From: Phymatolithon calcareum
Taxonomy: Eukaryota; Rhodophyta; Florideophyceae; Hapalidiales
NCBI GenBank assembly: GCA_977006965.1
Contig: OZ345367.1
Coordinates: 992,001 to 1,056,000 of the forward strand
Direction of reading: 5' to 3'
Length of the DNA stretch: 64,000 nt
The number at the start of each line of letters is the position of its first letter. The first letter of the stretch is position 1. The translations under genes and the position numbers were made by a program. Shown piece after piece: positions 27,897 through 38,721 of this stretch. Under the pieces are notes generated by a model, which worked only from the letters and a program-made list of their open reading frames with translations, was not told the DNA's origin and did no database searches.

Positions 27897-29223
27897 CTAC
27901 CAAAACTTGTACCACGGAACAGCGCTATTATTTTTGGAAAAAGCTTTGACCCCATTCTCTTCCAGCTTTTGGAACGCCTTGGCAAATTCCTTGAAGAAAA
28001 GGTCCTCATCCTTCGCAAATTCCTCAGCGTACTTTCGGAACTCCTTATCCCACAGCAAGGCCATATCGGAAGGCAGCATCATGAGGTCACCCGTTTGATC
28101 TGCGAGAATAAAACTTAGAACGTTAGGCAACTTCGCGCAAAAAAGAGAACCGCGCAACATGCACAACTTCGCTACACTTACCCTCGAACTGATCCGGGCC
28201 ATCCCAATTTTTGAGAGTCCACGTGTTGTTCAACAATTCCGTGTAGAAAGTGTTTGAAAAAGTCGTGGCCGACCTCGTCCACGGGCCTTCGTAACCACTG
28301 CGATCCCTGTAGCATCTGCCGAGTGCATGCGCTCCAATAAGAGCGACAATCTCGCGATCGTTGAACCCCTGTCTGTAAAATATATCGCGAATATGACGTA
28401 CGGTTTTCCCTACACCCCCCTTGTCCGCGTCAGGGAGACGCCCGTCCGGAGTGCATTCGCTCTCATCGAGAGCGTCACGACGACCAGGCTGCCAGTTAGT
28501 CTTCGGGCCGCCCATATGCTCAATTGCCACAACTCCAGCCAGCTGCAAAACATTACAGGTTCGATTAGAGACAGTCAGACCACAAATGACAAAGAAAGCT
28601 GATTGCCAATACGCTCAAACTTCTCCCAAGCGCGGTACAAGCTTACCGTCCACAAATCAGCGTACCTGAAGAAGAGAACAACAAAAACGTAAGGCAAACT
28701 TGACGATCAGTAACCTCCAATCCCGCACCTCTGTGTATCCGCAAGTCTCGGTAAAAACTTACGTAATGTTTGGAAACAACTTCTTCACCTTCTCGAGAGC
28801 ATCGCGCGCAACTCCAAGACCTGCGTTAGCGCCGTGATTAGCTTCAGGACTGAATCGCATAGTGGCGCCATCGGATCCGCCAGTACCGGACTCCTTGTCG
28901 TATGTACCCGACGCATGCCACGCAAGACGAACAATGGTCGGTCCCATGTCATCGTTCTCATCGAGAATTTCCTCGATTGCCGCAGTACAAGCCGCGATCT
29001 CCTCTTTACTCAATGGTGCGGTCTCCGGCGCAGCAGAAGCGAACGCGACACCACATCCGGCCGCACTTGCTGCCGCGAACGACAGCAACGCCGTCCGACC
29101 GGATGCTGCGGATGCACCAGAAGACATTGTGCGAATCTGCCCAACGACCGGCACGCTACGCGCTCGAACCGCAAGCGGTACCGCAAGTCGGGCGCCGCGG
29201 GCAATGAGCGTACGAAGCGCCAT
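27897..29223 (-). CDS. CCP1: Cytochrome c peroxidase / APX-CCP class I heme peroxidase, mitochondrial
   Basis: Four exons on the minus strand: 28763-29223, 28647-28665, 28182-28542 and 27897-28099, giving 347 aa. All introns are GT-AG (97, 104 and 82 bp). Exon 2 is a 19-nt micro-exon completing the conserved block TYADLWT. The Arg/Ala-rich N-terminus (1-60) looks like a mitochondrial presequence followed by a hydrophobic stretch. Heme-pocket residues visible: distal Arg99, Trp102 and His103 (VRLAWHASG), proximal His232 (IGAHALG), and Trp248 (EGPW), the position used as radical site in yeast CCP. The C-terminal segment with [12 protein letters not shown] is present. Role: reduces hydrogen peroxide using cytochrome c; ascorbate use cannot be excluded. 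Confidence 0.92.
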
Positions 29224-32200
29224 GGTGCAAAAGGGCCGAAGCGGTACAGAAACTTCACAGTGGAAGGATGGATGGGAAAGGTGACGTCAAGCTGAATATG
29301 TCATAGAAATGCAAAATGGCCTGGAAGTCTTAATCTTGGCGAGAATGAATCTCGGCTTTCTATTTCTTTGAAAAAGTCTTTTTCATTGGTGTTTTTTCGA
29401 AGATTCTGGTTTTTAGGCATAAATTTATTCAATTTTAGAATTTAATCATCTGCACAGCACTTCAGCAAAGTTTGGCACTTGGAGGATCTGATCCCTCGTG
29501 TCCTATGATATGCATGCCGATTGGCAAGACAGCGCTTCCCTGTAAAGCACATCTTCTGGCACATGTTTTTGGGGGATTTACTACCGAGGTGGTCGTGGTG
29601 TGATTTAGTTTCCATTCCCCAGAGGGCGTGGAGAATTTGCGTTGTGTTTTGACTCCCGAGGATACGTAGACGGTGAATTCTGCACATGGCATATCCCATG
29701 TTTTTCGTGAATGACGATGCTGCCAAGTTAGATCGCGTTATCGGAGATTCGCCCCCGTCATTTATGTTGCTGGGCATGGATTTTTATAGTTTGCTGAAGG
29801 GGATGCGACACATCGTGTGACTAGGTAGCATGGGAAGGCTGTTGAAAACGAGCTCGATTCACAAACCGAATGTTTCATAATTGCTGAAATTGTAGTTGGA
29901 TTCTGTGGCTGCAACGAGCTGTGAGTGTTACGATTGGTGAAAGAGACGCTCGCAATTGCTCGTATCCGGAATCTACGACGCGCACGTCGTATGATGTGGA
30001 GACGTTAGCTTGAGAATTGGAGTTATTCTGGGGCGAACCCAGAATAGTCCTATGAGGTTAGTCTCTGGGTTCAGACCCCAGATGAAGGACCTCGAGCGAT
30101 GGATCGCAAACGGTATTTGCTTGGTAAACTTGACAGTGCTCGCTGATTGTCGGCAAGTGTCCGTTGTAATTACGGAATGCTGTGCTACTAACAGGAGTGT
30201 CAGCATATTTCGTCAGCATGGGTACACTGACGTATCTCTACCGTTTCACAGAAATAGGTGTCAGTGCACATAGGACATCATGAAGTAAAATGCTTCCGGT
30301 TCTACGTTGCAGTACTGGACAACCAAATTGGGGTAGCAGAAATTAGGGAGGACGTGGGAAGAGCTACTCTGAGGGCTCAGTGATAAGTAAACCTTTACTC
30401 ATGAAGTATAATATCGCTCATTTTTCTGTCAGACATCAACTGGAAGGTATTGGAACTTAAAGTGTATTCAGAGAAGAGCCATTTTTCCGAATCGCCTTGG
30501 GCTATTATCGAGTAGTGCTGAGATGTTATCCTTAAATGGCAGTCACATGTAACATTTAACGACTCATTCACATCACGGCCAGCGAAGATTGGTAAGCCAT
30601 CCTCTTTGATGGCGGAGTGAGCGTGATTGTATATGTTTAAGCTGAAACAAATGTCCTCAACTTGCAGCAGTTGCCGTTGAACGCAGAGAAATTGTTCCCT
30701 ACCGAAAGCTGAATATATGAAGGCCTCAGTATTATAGGCCGGAGGCATGGATCTTGACAGAGAGTGCGTCCCCAAGCAAAAGAGACCAATGGCCCGAGGG
30801 TCAATCACGCCTGCTTTCGACCTCCTCACAAGAACGTGAGCCTTGGTGTCTGTGGTATCCTGCCCTAATGTAATTATTCTTCTCTTTTGGTGCACAGGAT
30901 CCTGTACATACACTCTTCCTCCCTTTGGGAGCTCCCAATTCCGAAAACACTACTCAGTCTACACAAGCCCACTTTTCTGTATTTCGGAAGTTCTTCTGTG
31001 CTTGCGAAGATTGGTATTTTGCTACTCGGCAAAATGCAAGGCGTAAAGCAGTCTCATCGTAATGTAACTCAATGTCCCACTTATATTCTGATAAATGGTG
31101 GATGTGCAGTCATGTTCGACTCTGCGAGAAGCTTTTTGCCGCAATAAGGACAGCGGAGCGCCGTTTTTCAGGCGTACTCTGTGGCGAAATGTTTCCTCAT
31201 TGCACTGCGGCGAATATACACCTTGCATGATAGCACGGCAAATCATGGCAATTTTCCTCATCGGTAAACCCATACTAACAATGACAGATACTAGTCTAAT
31301 TATTTCACCGACAGTGCATCACTACGGGCACACTCTCTGTAGTTTGACTACTTAAGCTAGATAGCCTTCTCCAGCAGAAGGAACTAGGCATCAACCTCTG
31401 CATGAAGACCATCAACTAAGACAACTCTTTTGAGCAAAACACCATCCTCTGATTACATATAGAGAGCTATTTGTACGATATGGTTGGTCGCGCCGCTGCA
31501 GAGTGATTCCGCAATTGGTTTTGACACACGGGAGTTGCGGACCATGTCGCCCTCGTCCATGCGAAGAATTTGTCCAAGTCAATTCCATTACCGACTTTTT
31601 GGGGCGCAGGATGAAGAATAAGACATATGTGGTCGATGCATATAGGGTGTTGCGATTGCAAAGTTTCCTCGATTTGAGCCGCAAGAATCGAATGATGGCG
31701 GAGTTTCTGAGGCCGCTCAGACAAAAGAAGAGATTCGCGCGGTTTCATGCCTGGGAAAGAGCGATCCATCACTTGGCAACATCACTTCTGTTCGACGAGT
31801 AGCAAGAAAGGAGGAGTTGTATGGTGGAGCCCGGGTCGTGTTTTTCGGAAATGTGGAGAACAAGTTCGGAAAAAGCGGGCCTCCGCCGCGGAAGAAGCTG
31901 ATTCGGGCTTTGTCAAATATGTCACGTGTGGTGCTGACGACGAGTTCCGGTCGTCCGTGCGTTGTTGTGTATTGCTAGACAAATCTGCCTAATGGTGAAG
32001 GTTTTCATGTGCTGTGCTGCACAAACGGTCAAACGAGAGAGAGCTCCTGCAATGTGTGCGGCATTGACAGACATGTGAACGCAGCGCGAAATATTTGAAC
32101 ATGTGGTGTCCACATGCTCGTCCGAAAAGAGTGTCCAGCGTTACGAAGTCGGTGAGTTCCCCTTTTATTTTTATGCCGTCCATCTGCACAAGTACATCTG

Positions 32201-32242
32201 GAGCCTTTACTATGTATCGCACGAAAGTTGAGTTTATTCGGG
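29224..32242. other. 3-kb stretch without a clear gene
   Basis: Frames on both strands are short and overlapping. The only family-like trace is an integrase-tail-like frame near 30750-30960 (separate entry). Confidence 0.4.
30750..30960 (-). pseudogene. Possible Ty3/Gypsy integrase C-terminal remnant
   Basis: The minus frame reads ELPKGGRVYVQDPVHQKRR and then KAHVLVRRSKAGVIDPRAIG without an ATG. This resembles the GRVYVQDPVS...V.R..G...RNRR segment found after the integrase core of Gypsy polyproteins. The core itself and other pol domains are not visible, so the call is tentative. Confidence 0.35.
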
Positions 32243-32299
32243 TTTCTCTTAACTCTTGTTTGGAGCGGGAGTAAAACTACAGCCTTTAGAGGACAGTAA
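32243..32299 (+). repeat. Copy of the CCTTTAGAGG dispersed repeat
   Basis: The sequence TTTCTCTTAACTCTTG...GGGAGTAAAACTACAGCCTTTAGAGGACA matches the copy at 27711. It is followed by an imperfect hairpin (GACAGTAAAGCAGTTTAC ... GTAAACTGTTTACTGTC) up to 32337, just beyond the stop of the GNAT-MYND gene. Confidence 0.65.
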
Positions 32300-32343
32300 A
32301 GCAGTTTACAACATTGCCGTAAACTGTTTACTGTCGTAACGAT

Positions 32344-33858
32344 CTAAAATTTAGAGAGATCAGGTAAATTAAATTGCTTCCGCACTTCGTCTACATTGAG
32401 TCCACAGTACAATTTGTGCTGGGCCCAATCCTGACGCTGGCAGAGATGGTTACAATAACGCACCTCTTTGCACTTGGAGCAAACCTTCAAACTCGATCCC
32501 AGGCAACCACAAGTTTCACAGGCATATTTGCCCACAATATTTCCGGCAGCAGAGGTTGGGAGTTTCAACTTGGAATTGGCGGGATCGTAGTAACGGCATG
32601 CTTCTTCGTCACGAGGCCTTCCTTTCGACATGAAGCCCAGATATCCTCCACATTCGTGTACGTTCGCAGAAAATCCGACCGTTTCGAAGAACAGCTTTTT
32701 GTCCGTGATCTTCTTCCTAGCCTCATCTGAAGGACTGCTGGGGAGATAGTCAGCCACAGTTCCACGCAGTTGGGTTACCTTCATCATCAACTTTCCAGTC
32801 TTGGTCTTCAGGGCCCAGTTTTCCAAAAACCACTTCTCGATCTCGTCGAACATCACCAGAGCCAGTCCCTTGCCGTGATAGTCCCTTCTGACGCTGATGT
32901 ACTCGATGGTTGGACCCACGGAGCTACTCACCGTGCCGTCGAAGTACCCAACCAATGCGCGTACTATCACGTTCTTGTCCACCAGTTTGTCTTCTGGATA
33001 TTTGGATCCATTCGGAAATGTGAAAGCGCCCACCTCAGGATCGATAATCTCAAATACTGTTCCCAATTTATCGTCGAGGCCATGCCAATCATCAGAGGGC
33101 TTGGACTTGTTATAGCCTGTAACCCGGCGTAAGCGAAGGCGATTGAAAATATGAGTAGCACCATGGTGCTGCTCGGGAAAAGATAGAGATGAGTTCCATT
33201 CACCATGCGGCACATAGGAGACATTGGTGACATTCAATGAAGACATGATGCTTCGGATCGCCTGGGATCCGGCGGCATTGTTCGTCTTCCATACCTTCAC
33301 CTCGCTGGAGTAAATGTGATTTCCGTCTACGCCTGGGGCGTTTGACAAAACTAGGTTTCCGAGCGACGGGCTGTGCCATTCTGCTGAATCTTCATCTGGA
33401 TCGTTATTCTCTACCAATGCCCAACCAGCACGTCTCGGTGCACGAACAATTTCAACCTCATTCCGAATCGAGAACGGCAAGTTGAAAAAGGTGGTCATAG
33501 CGCCAGCAACTGGTTTCGGGAAAGGCGTGGCAACTTCTCCATAGCCCATATTATATTCCCATGCTGCAGTAGGATCATCATGTGAACTTGACGCAATATG
33601 AGCACGAGTTATTGCCAAATTTATCAGCCGAGTGCGCATTATTCCATCCACGCATGGGTCCATGGTACTTGTCTCCGCTTGGAAGTGCTCGAATTCGACT
33701 TTTGTGAAATCGGGTGATGCAGGGGGGGATTGTGAATACAAGGGAGGGTTCGAACACTTCGAACATCTGAGTGATCGGTGATCCTCTTGATAAACTGCAC
33801 TGTACACATCGTAATTCAAATACGCGGCAGGCTTACTTTTGATCCAGGATTGATCCAT
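32344..33858 (-). CDS. GNAT-like acetyltransferase with C-terminal MYND zinc finger
   Basis: The 504-aa frame is intact, starts at ATG and lacks introns. The middle region has a GNAT-like acetyl-CoA block (IEYISVRRDYHGKGLALVMFDEIEKW, about residues 330-355). The C-terminus is a MYND zinc finger with the CxxC pattern CETC...CSKC...YCNHLCQ...WAQHKLYC (about 448-490). MYND fingers usually mediate protein contacts. No signal peptide is seen. The combination suggests an acetyltransferase recruited by protein interaction (inference); the substrate is unknown. It is divergently arranged with glyoxalase I, 212 bp away. A decayed copy lacking the GNAT part lies at 41225-41600. Confidence 0.75.
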   Translation of the reverse strand: MDQSWIKSKPAAYLNYDVYSAVYQEDHRSLRCSKCSNPPLYSQSPPASPDFTKVEFEHFQAETSTMDPCVDGIMRTRLINLAITRAHIASSSHDDPTAAWEYNMGYGEVATPFPKPVAGAMTTFFNLPFSIRNEVEIVRAPRRAGWALVENNDPDEDSAEWHSPSLGNLVLSNAPGVDGNHIYSSEVKVWKTNNAAGSQAIRSIMSSLNVTNVSYVPHGEWNSSLSFPEQHHGATHIFNRLRLRRVTGYNKSKPSDDWHGLDDKLGTVFEIIDPEVGAFTFPNGSKYPEDKLVDKNVIVRALVGYFDGTVSSSVGPTIEYISVRRDYHGKGLALVMFDEIEKWFLENWALKTKTGKLMMKVTQLRGTVADYLPSSPSDEARKKITDKKLFFETVGFSANVHECGGYLGFMSKGRPRDEEACRYYDPANSKLKLPTSAAGNIVGKYACETCGCLGSSLKVCSKCKEVRYCNHLCQRQDWAQHKLYCGLNVDEVRKQFNLPDLSKF

Positions 33859-34070
33859 CTATCATTAGAAGACAAGTGTTTCTTTTCAAGTACAGCAAGG
33901 ATCAGCTGCAAATGACAATAGTTGTCTTTTTAGATAGAACTCAAAGTCAAAATCAAGCTTCAGAATAATCAATTATGATACTTCACTGTTGAGCTCAAAG
34001 TCCCGAAGAGGACTTTGTTTACCCTCTCGACCGTCAGCGTCCCGAAGAGGACATTGTTTCCCTCTCGATC

Positions 34071-35038
34071 ATGATATCTAGCTTCATCGCCCCGCTACCT
34101 GCGCGCTTCAACGTCAGACTAGGTATCACTCGGCCCTGGGCGCAGACAAGGATGATGTCGTCGGAACGAATGTTGCACGCAGTATATCGCGTTGGCAATA
34201 TGGAGCGAACCGGCGAATTCCTGCAAACACTAGGTATGCAAAAACTGCGCGAGCGCGACGTGCCTGAGGAGAAATATTCCAACGCCTTTTACGGGTTCGG
34301 GACAGAGTCTAAGGGAGAGCATTTCAGTTTGGAACTCACGTACAACTATGGGGTGGACTCATACGATTTAGGCACTGGGTTCGGCCATTTCGGTGTCGCG
34401 GTCCCGGATATTTTCTCCGCCGTCGAGCGCGTGCGTGGCGCTGGGTTTGCGGTCACGCGAGAACCGGGGCCTGTAAAAGGTGGGACGTCCGTAATTGCGT
34501 TCGTGAAAGACCCGACCGGCTATACTTTCGAGCTTTTGCAGCGTCAACAAAGAGATCCGCTCTGTCAGGTCATGCTGCGAGTCAGTGACCTCGAAAAATC
34601 AATATCATTTTACGAAGGACTTGGCATGCAGCTCCTGAGGACGCGAAAAAACGAGGCTTTCAAATACACCTTGGCATTAATGGGTTATGGGTCAGAGAAT
34701 GATTCAACAGTATTGGAGTTGACTTACAATCATGGCGCGGATTCATACGACCCGGGCAATGGGTAAGCAGAAAATTTTCAATGCGATCGACATAGTTTCT
34801 GGTACCGCAATGAATCTAACAGTCCTGAGCGTTGTTTCCTTGTTGCAGCTATGCGCAAATTGCAGTCAGCACGCCCAACGTTTACGACATGGCGAACAAG
34901 ATGCGATCGAGCGGAATTGCAATCGCCCGGGAGCCCGGACCGGTGCCGGGTATCGGTACGAAGATATGCGCAGTGCGAGATCCGGATCAGTGGAAGATTG
35001 TTTTCGTCGACGAGAGCGATTTTGAAGAAGAGTTGTAA
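34071..35038 (+). CDS. GLO1: Lactoylglutathione lyase (glyoxalase I), two-domain type
   Basis: Two exons (34071-34762 and 34849-35038) joined across an 86-bp GT-AG intron give 293 aa. The splice restores PGNGYAQIAVSTPNVY. The N-terminus (about 1-30) resembles an organellar transit peptide, with ATG alternatives at MMSSERM. Two tandem vicinal-oxygen-chelate domains follow: the first with LHAVYRVGNMERTGEFLQTLGM and SLELTYNYGVDSYDLG, the second with VMLRVSDLEKSISFYEGLGM and VLELTYNHGADSYDPG. This matches the plant/bacterial-type fused enzyme, usually Ni-dependent, which isomerises the hemithioacetal of methylglyoxal and glutathione to S-lactoylglutathione. Metal residues lie in the LELTYN strands and the domain-start His. 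Confidence 0.93.
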
Positions 35039-35613
35039 ACGACCGGTCGCTGTTGTAGCACGGATAGCGTTAGTTGCCTCTTTCTCCCACGCCAGGGGTC
35101 TCAGGTGCTACAGTACCATAAAAACCATAACCATACAGTAAACTGTAGCACGGGCTTGGGAACAACATCGGTGCGGAGCGCGCAACACGATCTTGAAAAA
35201 TTGGGGACGAACGAAACACTTAGTTTTAGTATTTTTCGCTATAAACCCATATTTTAGTGCTGCCGCAAAAAACCCTTCGTTGCATCGAGTAACTTTGGGT
35301 TGAAATAAGGTAAATTTGGGTGATCCCCAAATTTTAGGCACTCTGTTTTTTAAAACATTTTGTTCATGAAGAGATGATCATGTCTTTGCTCGCGCCTGGA
35401 ATTCTAAGTGCTCTTTCTCCGCCAAGTAATCAGTGATGAACTGTTGATCTCTGGAATTCATTAGCGGAAAAGTACGAATTCAAAACGGATTCCTTGATTC
35501 AAGGGCTTTTCAGCCAGGCAGCTGCGCTCTTCTGGCACGTCATCGGTTTCGTGTGAACCTCATCGGGATCCATTCTTTTGGACTGTATCCGATTGACATT
35601 CTGCGATTTCCGG
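35039..35613. other. Intergenic between GLO1 and glucosidase I
   Basis: No gene recognised. The 3' part must contain the promoter of the GH63 gene. Confidence 0.4.
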
Positions 35614-38052
35614 ATGGCGGCCATTTTGTCTTTCCTGACTCTGCTTACTATTTTTTTGTTATCATGTCGCGCAATGTCGCACAATGGCGATCTGTGGGGA
35701 ACATACCGTCCGCATGCGCTCGTTTCCGTCCGCGCCCGAGTCCCTAATTCTCCAATTTTTGGGTTTACATACCATTCGTTGGACAAACTGAACATCAGGC
35801 ATTTGACCTCGGATTATCCCGATTCAATACGCACCTTCTCCTGGAATCGTCATGACGGCCGTAACGGCGAACAAGCAATAGAGGACGTTGAACTCAATTT
35901 GAAAATCACGACTCATTTTGTGCGTCATCCAGATAAGGAAGCCTGGTTTCTACGATTCGCTGCGAAGCCTCTTTACCCCGATTTACCTTCGCACCCCATC
36001 TCCGTCGTGTTTTACGGCGCAACAGGCCCTGAGCACTCAGAGAGCGCGCGCGATCATTGGACGTCCTTTCAATTTGCAAAAGAGAGTCATGAAGGTGTCG
36101 TCATCAAGGGGGATGATAAAGCGGTGGGATCTTTCCTCCTGCAGGTTCACAATCCTCCTCAAGGAGCAGTCGAATCCTTACCAAGCCCGAAAAAAGCCGG
36201 AACTACGGACGCATCCAGGACTTTGAGGAGGGTACGCGCTGACGCCGATATGGCAAAGTTCCAAAACCTAAATCGATTCTTTTCGTCTGGTATCCGGGCA
36301 CGGCCGGAGGCTGCTTGGATGGTCGAATCTCTATTAGCCGAAACGTATCAGCGGCATCTGCAAAGCGCAGAAGAAATCCAGAAGAAGGACGACCCTGCGC
36401 TACTACTTGATGACGCCTTCCATCCGTCAGCAGCTGCAACATTTGTACAGAGAATTCTAAAAGCACCATTTTCGATTGACGCTACGTTCGTCTCCACGAA
36501 TGATCTGTCAGAGAAAGAAGTGAAGGCCACCCAACGTGAACTCGACCCAGAGCATATTTCTTCACTGATACACCAAACGCAAATTGCTTTTGATACGCGT
36601 TTCGAAGAAGTTTTCAAACTTTCCAGCAAAGGAGTTCCAGAGAAAGAAATTAAGTTTGCAAAAGTCGCTCTTTCTAATGTTCTCGGTGGTATTGGTTACT
36701 TCCATGGGAGCTCAATCGCGAATGATGGGAGTGAGCGCGTCACAGCACTACGCCCTGTGAGTTTATACACCGCAACGCCGTCACGCTCGACTTTTCCGCG
36801 TGGTTTCCTTTGGGATGAAGGCTTCCATCAGCTCATTGTGCAGCGATGGGATGAGAAACTCAGCGAGGACTGTTTGATGTCATGGCTCTCAGCGATGCAG
36901 AGCAGCGGTTGGATTCCGAGAGAACAAGTTCTTGGCCATGAAGCCCAACGTCGATTCCCGCAACATGTGCAACATCTTCTTGTACAAAAACCTGACATTG
37001 CCAACCCGCCCACGCTCATCATGCCTCTACGCGTGCTTGCAGCATTGAAACGTGCGCGTGCCGTGAACACCAATAGTTCCGATATGGGAGGATGTACACC
37101 TGGTGACGATCCATCCTCGGGCGAAATGTGCAGTGCAAAGGGCGGAAAAGCGGAACAGTCTGTGGCCAAACCCAGCGATTCTTCCTCTGACTTCTTGGAA
37201 CTGGCAATCGAGAAGTTCACCCTCTACTTCAATTGGTTGCGAGAGACCCAGGCGGGTGAAGAAGAAGATACATTCAGGTGGCGTGGGCGCTCCCTGAACG
37301 ACAAATCGCAAGGGGGATACCCTCTGACGCTTGCCTCGGGACTTGATGACTATCCCCGTAGCAACAATCCGAATGTGGACGAACGACATGTCGATCTGCA
37401 TTCATGGATGACCTGGGCCGCTGGCGCGCTTGCGGAAATGGCACATGCAACAGGCAAAGATGCTTCAGCGTTTGAAAAATTGGCAGGTCGGTGGAAGGCG
37501 AAACTGACTGAGAAATACAACAGCGATCCAACTGCGGGCTCCCATGCAAGAGGAAAGCCATTGCTATGTGATCATGACGGCATGCAAAGTGTTTGTCATG
37601 AAGGATATGTCACAATCCTACCGTTTGTTCTTGGCCTTCTGGACCCCAGCGACGAATTTGTGGGAACATCTTTGGACGCACTTGAACGCGAGGACATTCT
37701 GTTTTCGCCGGCGGGTATCCGATCTTTATCAGCAGGTGATGAGATGTACGAGCAGGGAGATAACTACTGGACTGGCCGCGTTTGGATGCCTTTTAACTTC
37801 CTCACACTGGCAGCCTTGCGAACAAAATACAGCGTTAGGGATGGGCCATATCGGGAGCGCAGCGAAAAGCTTTTCTACAAACTGAAATCTACAATTCTAT
37901 CTAACGCATTTAATGTGTACAGAGAAACTGGATTCTTGTGGGAAAACTACTCTCCTACGGATGGGTCTGGGAGATCTGGTCGGCAGTTCACCGGATGGTC
38001 ATCCTTAGTACTTCTGATATACGCAGACATGTATCAAGGTGTTGTGATTTAA
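35614..38052 (+). CDS. MOGS: Mannosyl-oligosaccharide glucosidase (glucosidase I, GH63)
   Basis: The 812-aa protein starts at the first ATG (35614); the frame extends 12 codons upstream, but only from a TTG. Residues about 2-22 form a hydrophobic signal anchor (MAAILSFLTLLTIFLLSC), consistent with a type II ER membrane protein. GH63 hallmarks: LWGTYRPHALVSVRAR near the N-terminus, FPRGFLWDEGFHQL with Asp401/Glu402, LDDYPRSNNP, NYWTGRVWMPFNFLTL, and GFLWENYSPTDGSG followed by GRQFTGWSSLVLLI at the end. Role: removes the terminal alpha-1,2-glucose from Glc3Man9GlcNAc2 on nascent glycoproteins, the first trimming step in the ER. Length agrees with the family and the frame has no intron. Confidence 0.95.
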   Translation: MAAILSFLTLLTIFLLSCRAMSHNGDLWGTYRPHALVSVRARVPNSPIFGFTYHSLDKLNIRHLTSDYPDSIRTFSWNRHDGRNGEQAIEDVELNLKITTHFVRHPDKEAWFLRFAAKPLYPDLPSHPISVVFYGATGPEHSESARDHWTSFQFAKESHEGVVIKGDDKAVGSFLLQVHNPPQGAVESLPSPKKAGTTDASRTLRRVRADADMAKFQNLNRFFSSGIRARPEAAWMVESLLAETYQRHLQSAEEIQKKDDPALLLDDAFHPSAAATFVQRILKAPFSIDATFVSTNDLSEKEVKATQRELDPEHISSLIHQTQIAFDTRFEEVFKLSSKGVPEKEIKFAKVALSNVLGGIGYFHGSSIANDGSERVTALRPVSLYTATPSRSTFPRGFLWDEGFHQLIVQRWDEKLSEDCLMSWLSAMQSSGWIPREQVLGHEAQRRFPQHVQHLLVQKPDIANPPTLIMPLRVLAALKRARAVNTNSSDMGGCTPGDDPSSGEMCSAKGGKAEQSVAKPSDSSSDFLELAIEKFTLYFNWLRETQAGEEEDTFRWRGRSLNDKSQGGYPLTLASGLDDYPRSNNPNVDERHVDLHSWMTWAAGALAEMAHATGKDASAFEKLAGRWKAKLTEKYNSDPTAGSHARGKPLLCDHDGMQSVCHEGYVTILPFVLGLLDPSDEFVGTSLDALEREDILFSPAGIRSLSAGDEMYEQGDNYWTGRVWMPFNFLTLAALRTKYSVRDGPYRERSEKLFYKLKSTILSNAFNVYRETGFLWENYSPTDGSGRSGRQFTGWSSLVLLIYADMYQGVVI

Positions 38053-38721
38053 TCGTGATCGAGAGTAGGGGATAAGTAAATAGTGGCAATCTGTTCGCGA
38101 AGTGCGAGAAACCTGTTTGGGCAGTGCTTGTTATGAAGACAGTAAATGGGTTTTATTGTGGTCAGCGATGATATTAGCTAATTCCTGAAGAAGGTCACAC
38201 AAAGTGCCTCACGACTCTTCTACTTACTCGGCACCTGAAATTGTCGCTAAAATTTCCAGCCTTTGCGGCTTGGCTTCTTTGATGAGCTGGGATGGACGTT
38301 TGCAACTCATGTGTTAGTCACACCTTCGAGCTACTTTTTGGAGCAGACGCCGTTTAAAGCCGATGGCGAACACGTGGTCCGAGCTTCCGTGTGCATCACA
38401 AATGTTCCAAGTATAATTTTCCCTTGCACCATTGCACATTGGACGACACCATGCATGTGTAAGGCCTTGGGCATAATTGAAGTGTTACTATGGTTTACGC
38501 ACAACTCATTTCACGTGATTCTATTAAGGCCTTGAGCTGTTTATTGCCCTCTAAAGACTACAAAGATCCTCCCATTGTCAGAAAGAGTTAAGAGAAATTC
38601 GCTGACAGTCTAGAGGCGCCAGACATACTTATGCATCTGCTAGCTAATAAACAGAAAAATGTTTGGTAAGCCACTAAGACCCACAGTTGTTAGAAACGCC
38701 GGACGCAAGCTTCTTGTCTAA
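38053..38721. other. Intergenic, contains one dispersed repeat
   Basis: Apart from the repeat at 38543-38597 nothing is recognised. Confidence 0.4.
38543..38597 (-). repeat. Inverted copy of the CCTTTAGAGG dispersed repeat
   Basis: Its reverse complement reads TTTCTCTTAACTCTTTC...GGGAGGATC...GTAGTCTTTAGAGGGCAA, matching the copies at 27711 and 32243. Confidence 0.65.
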
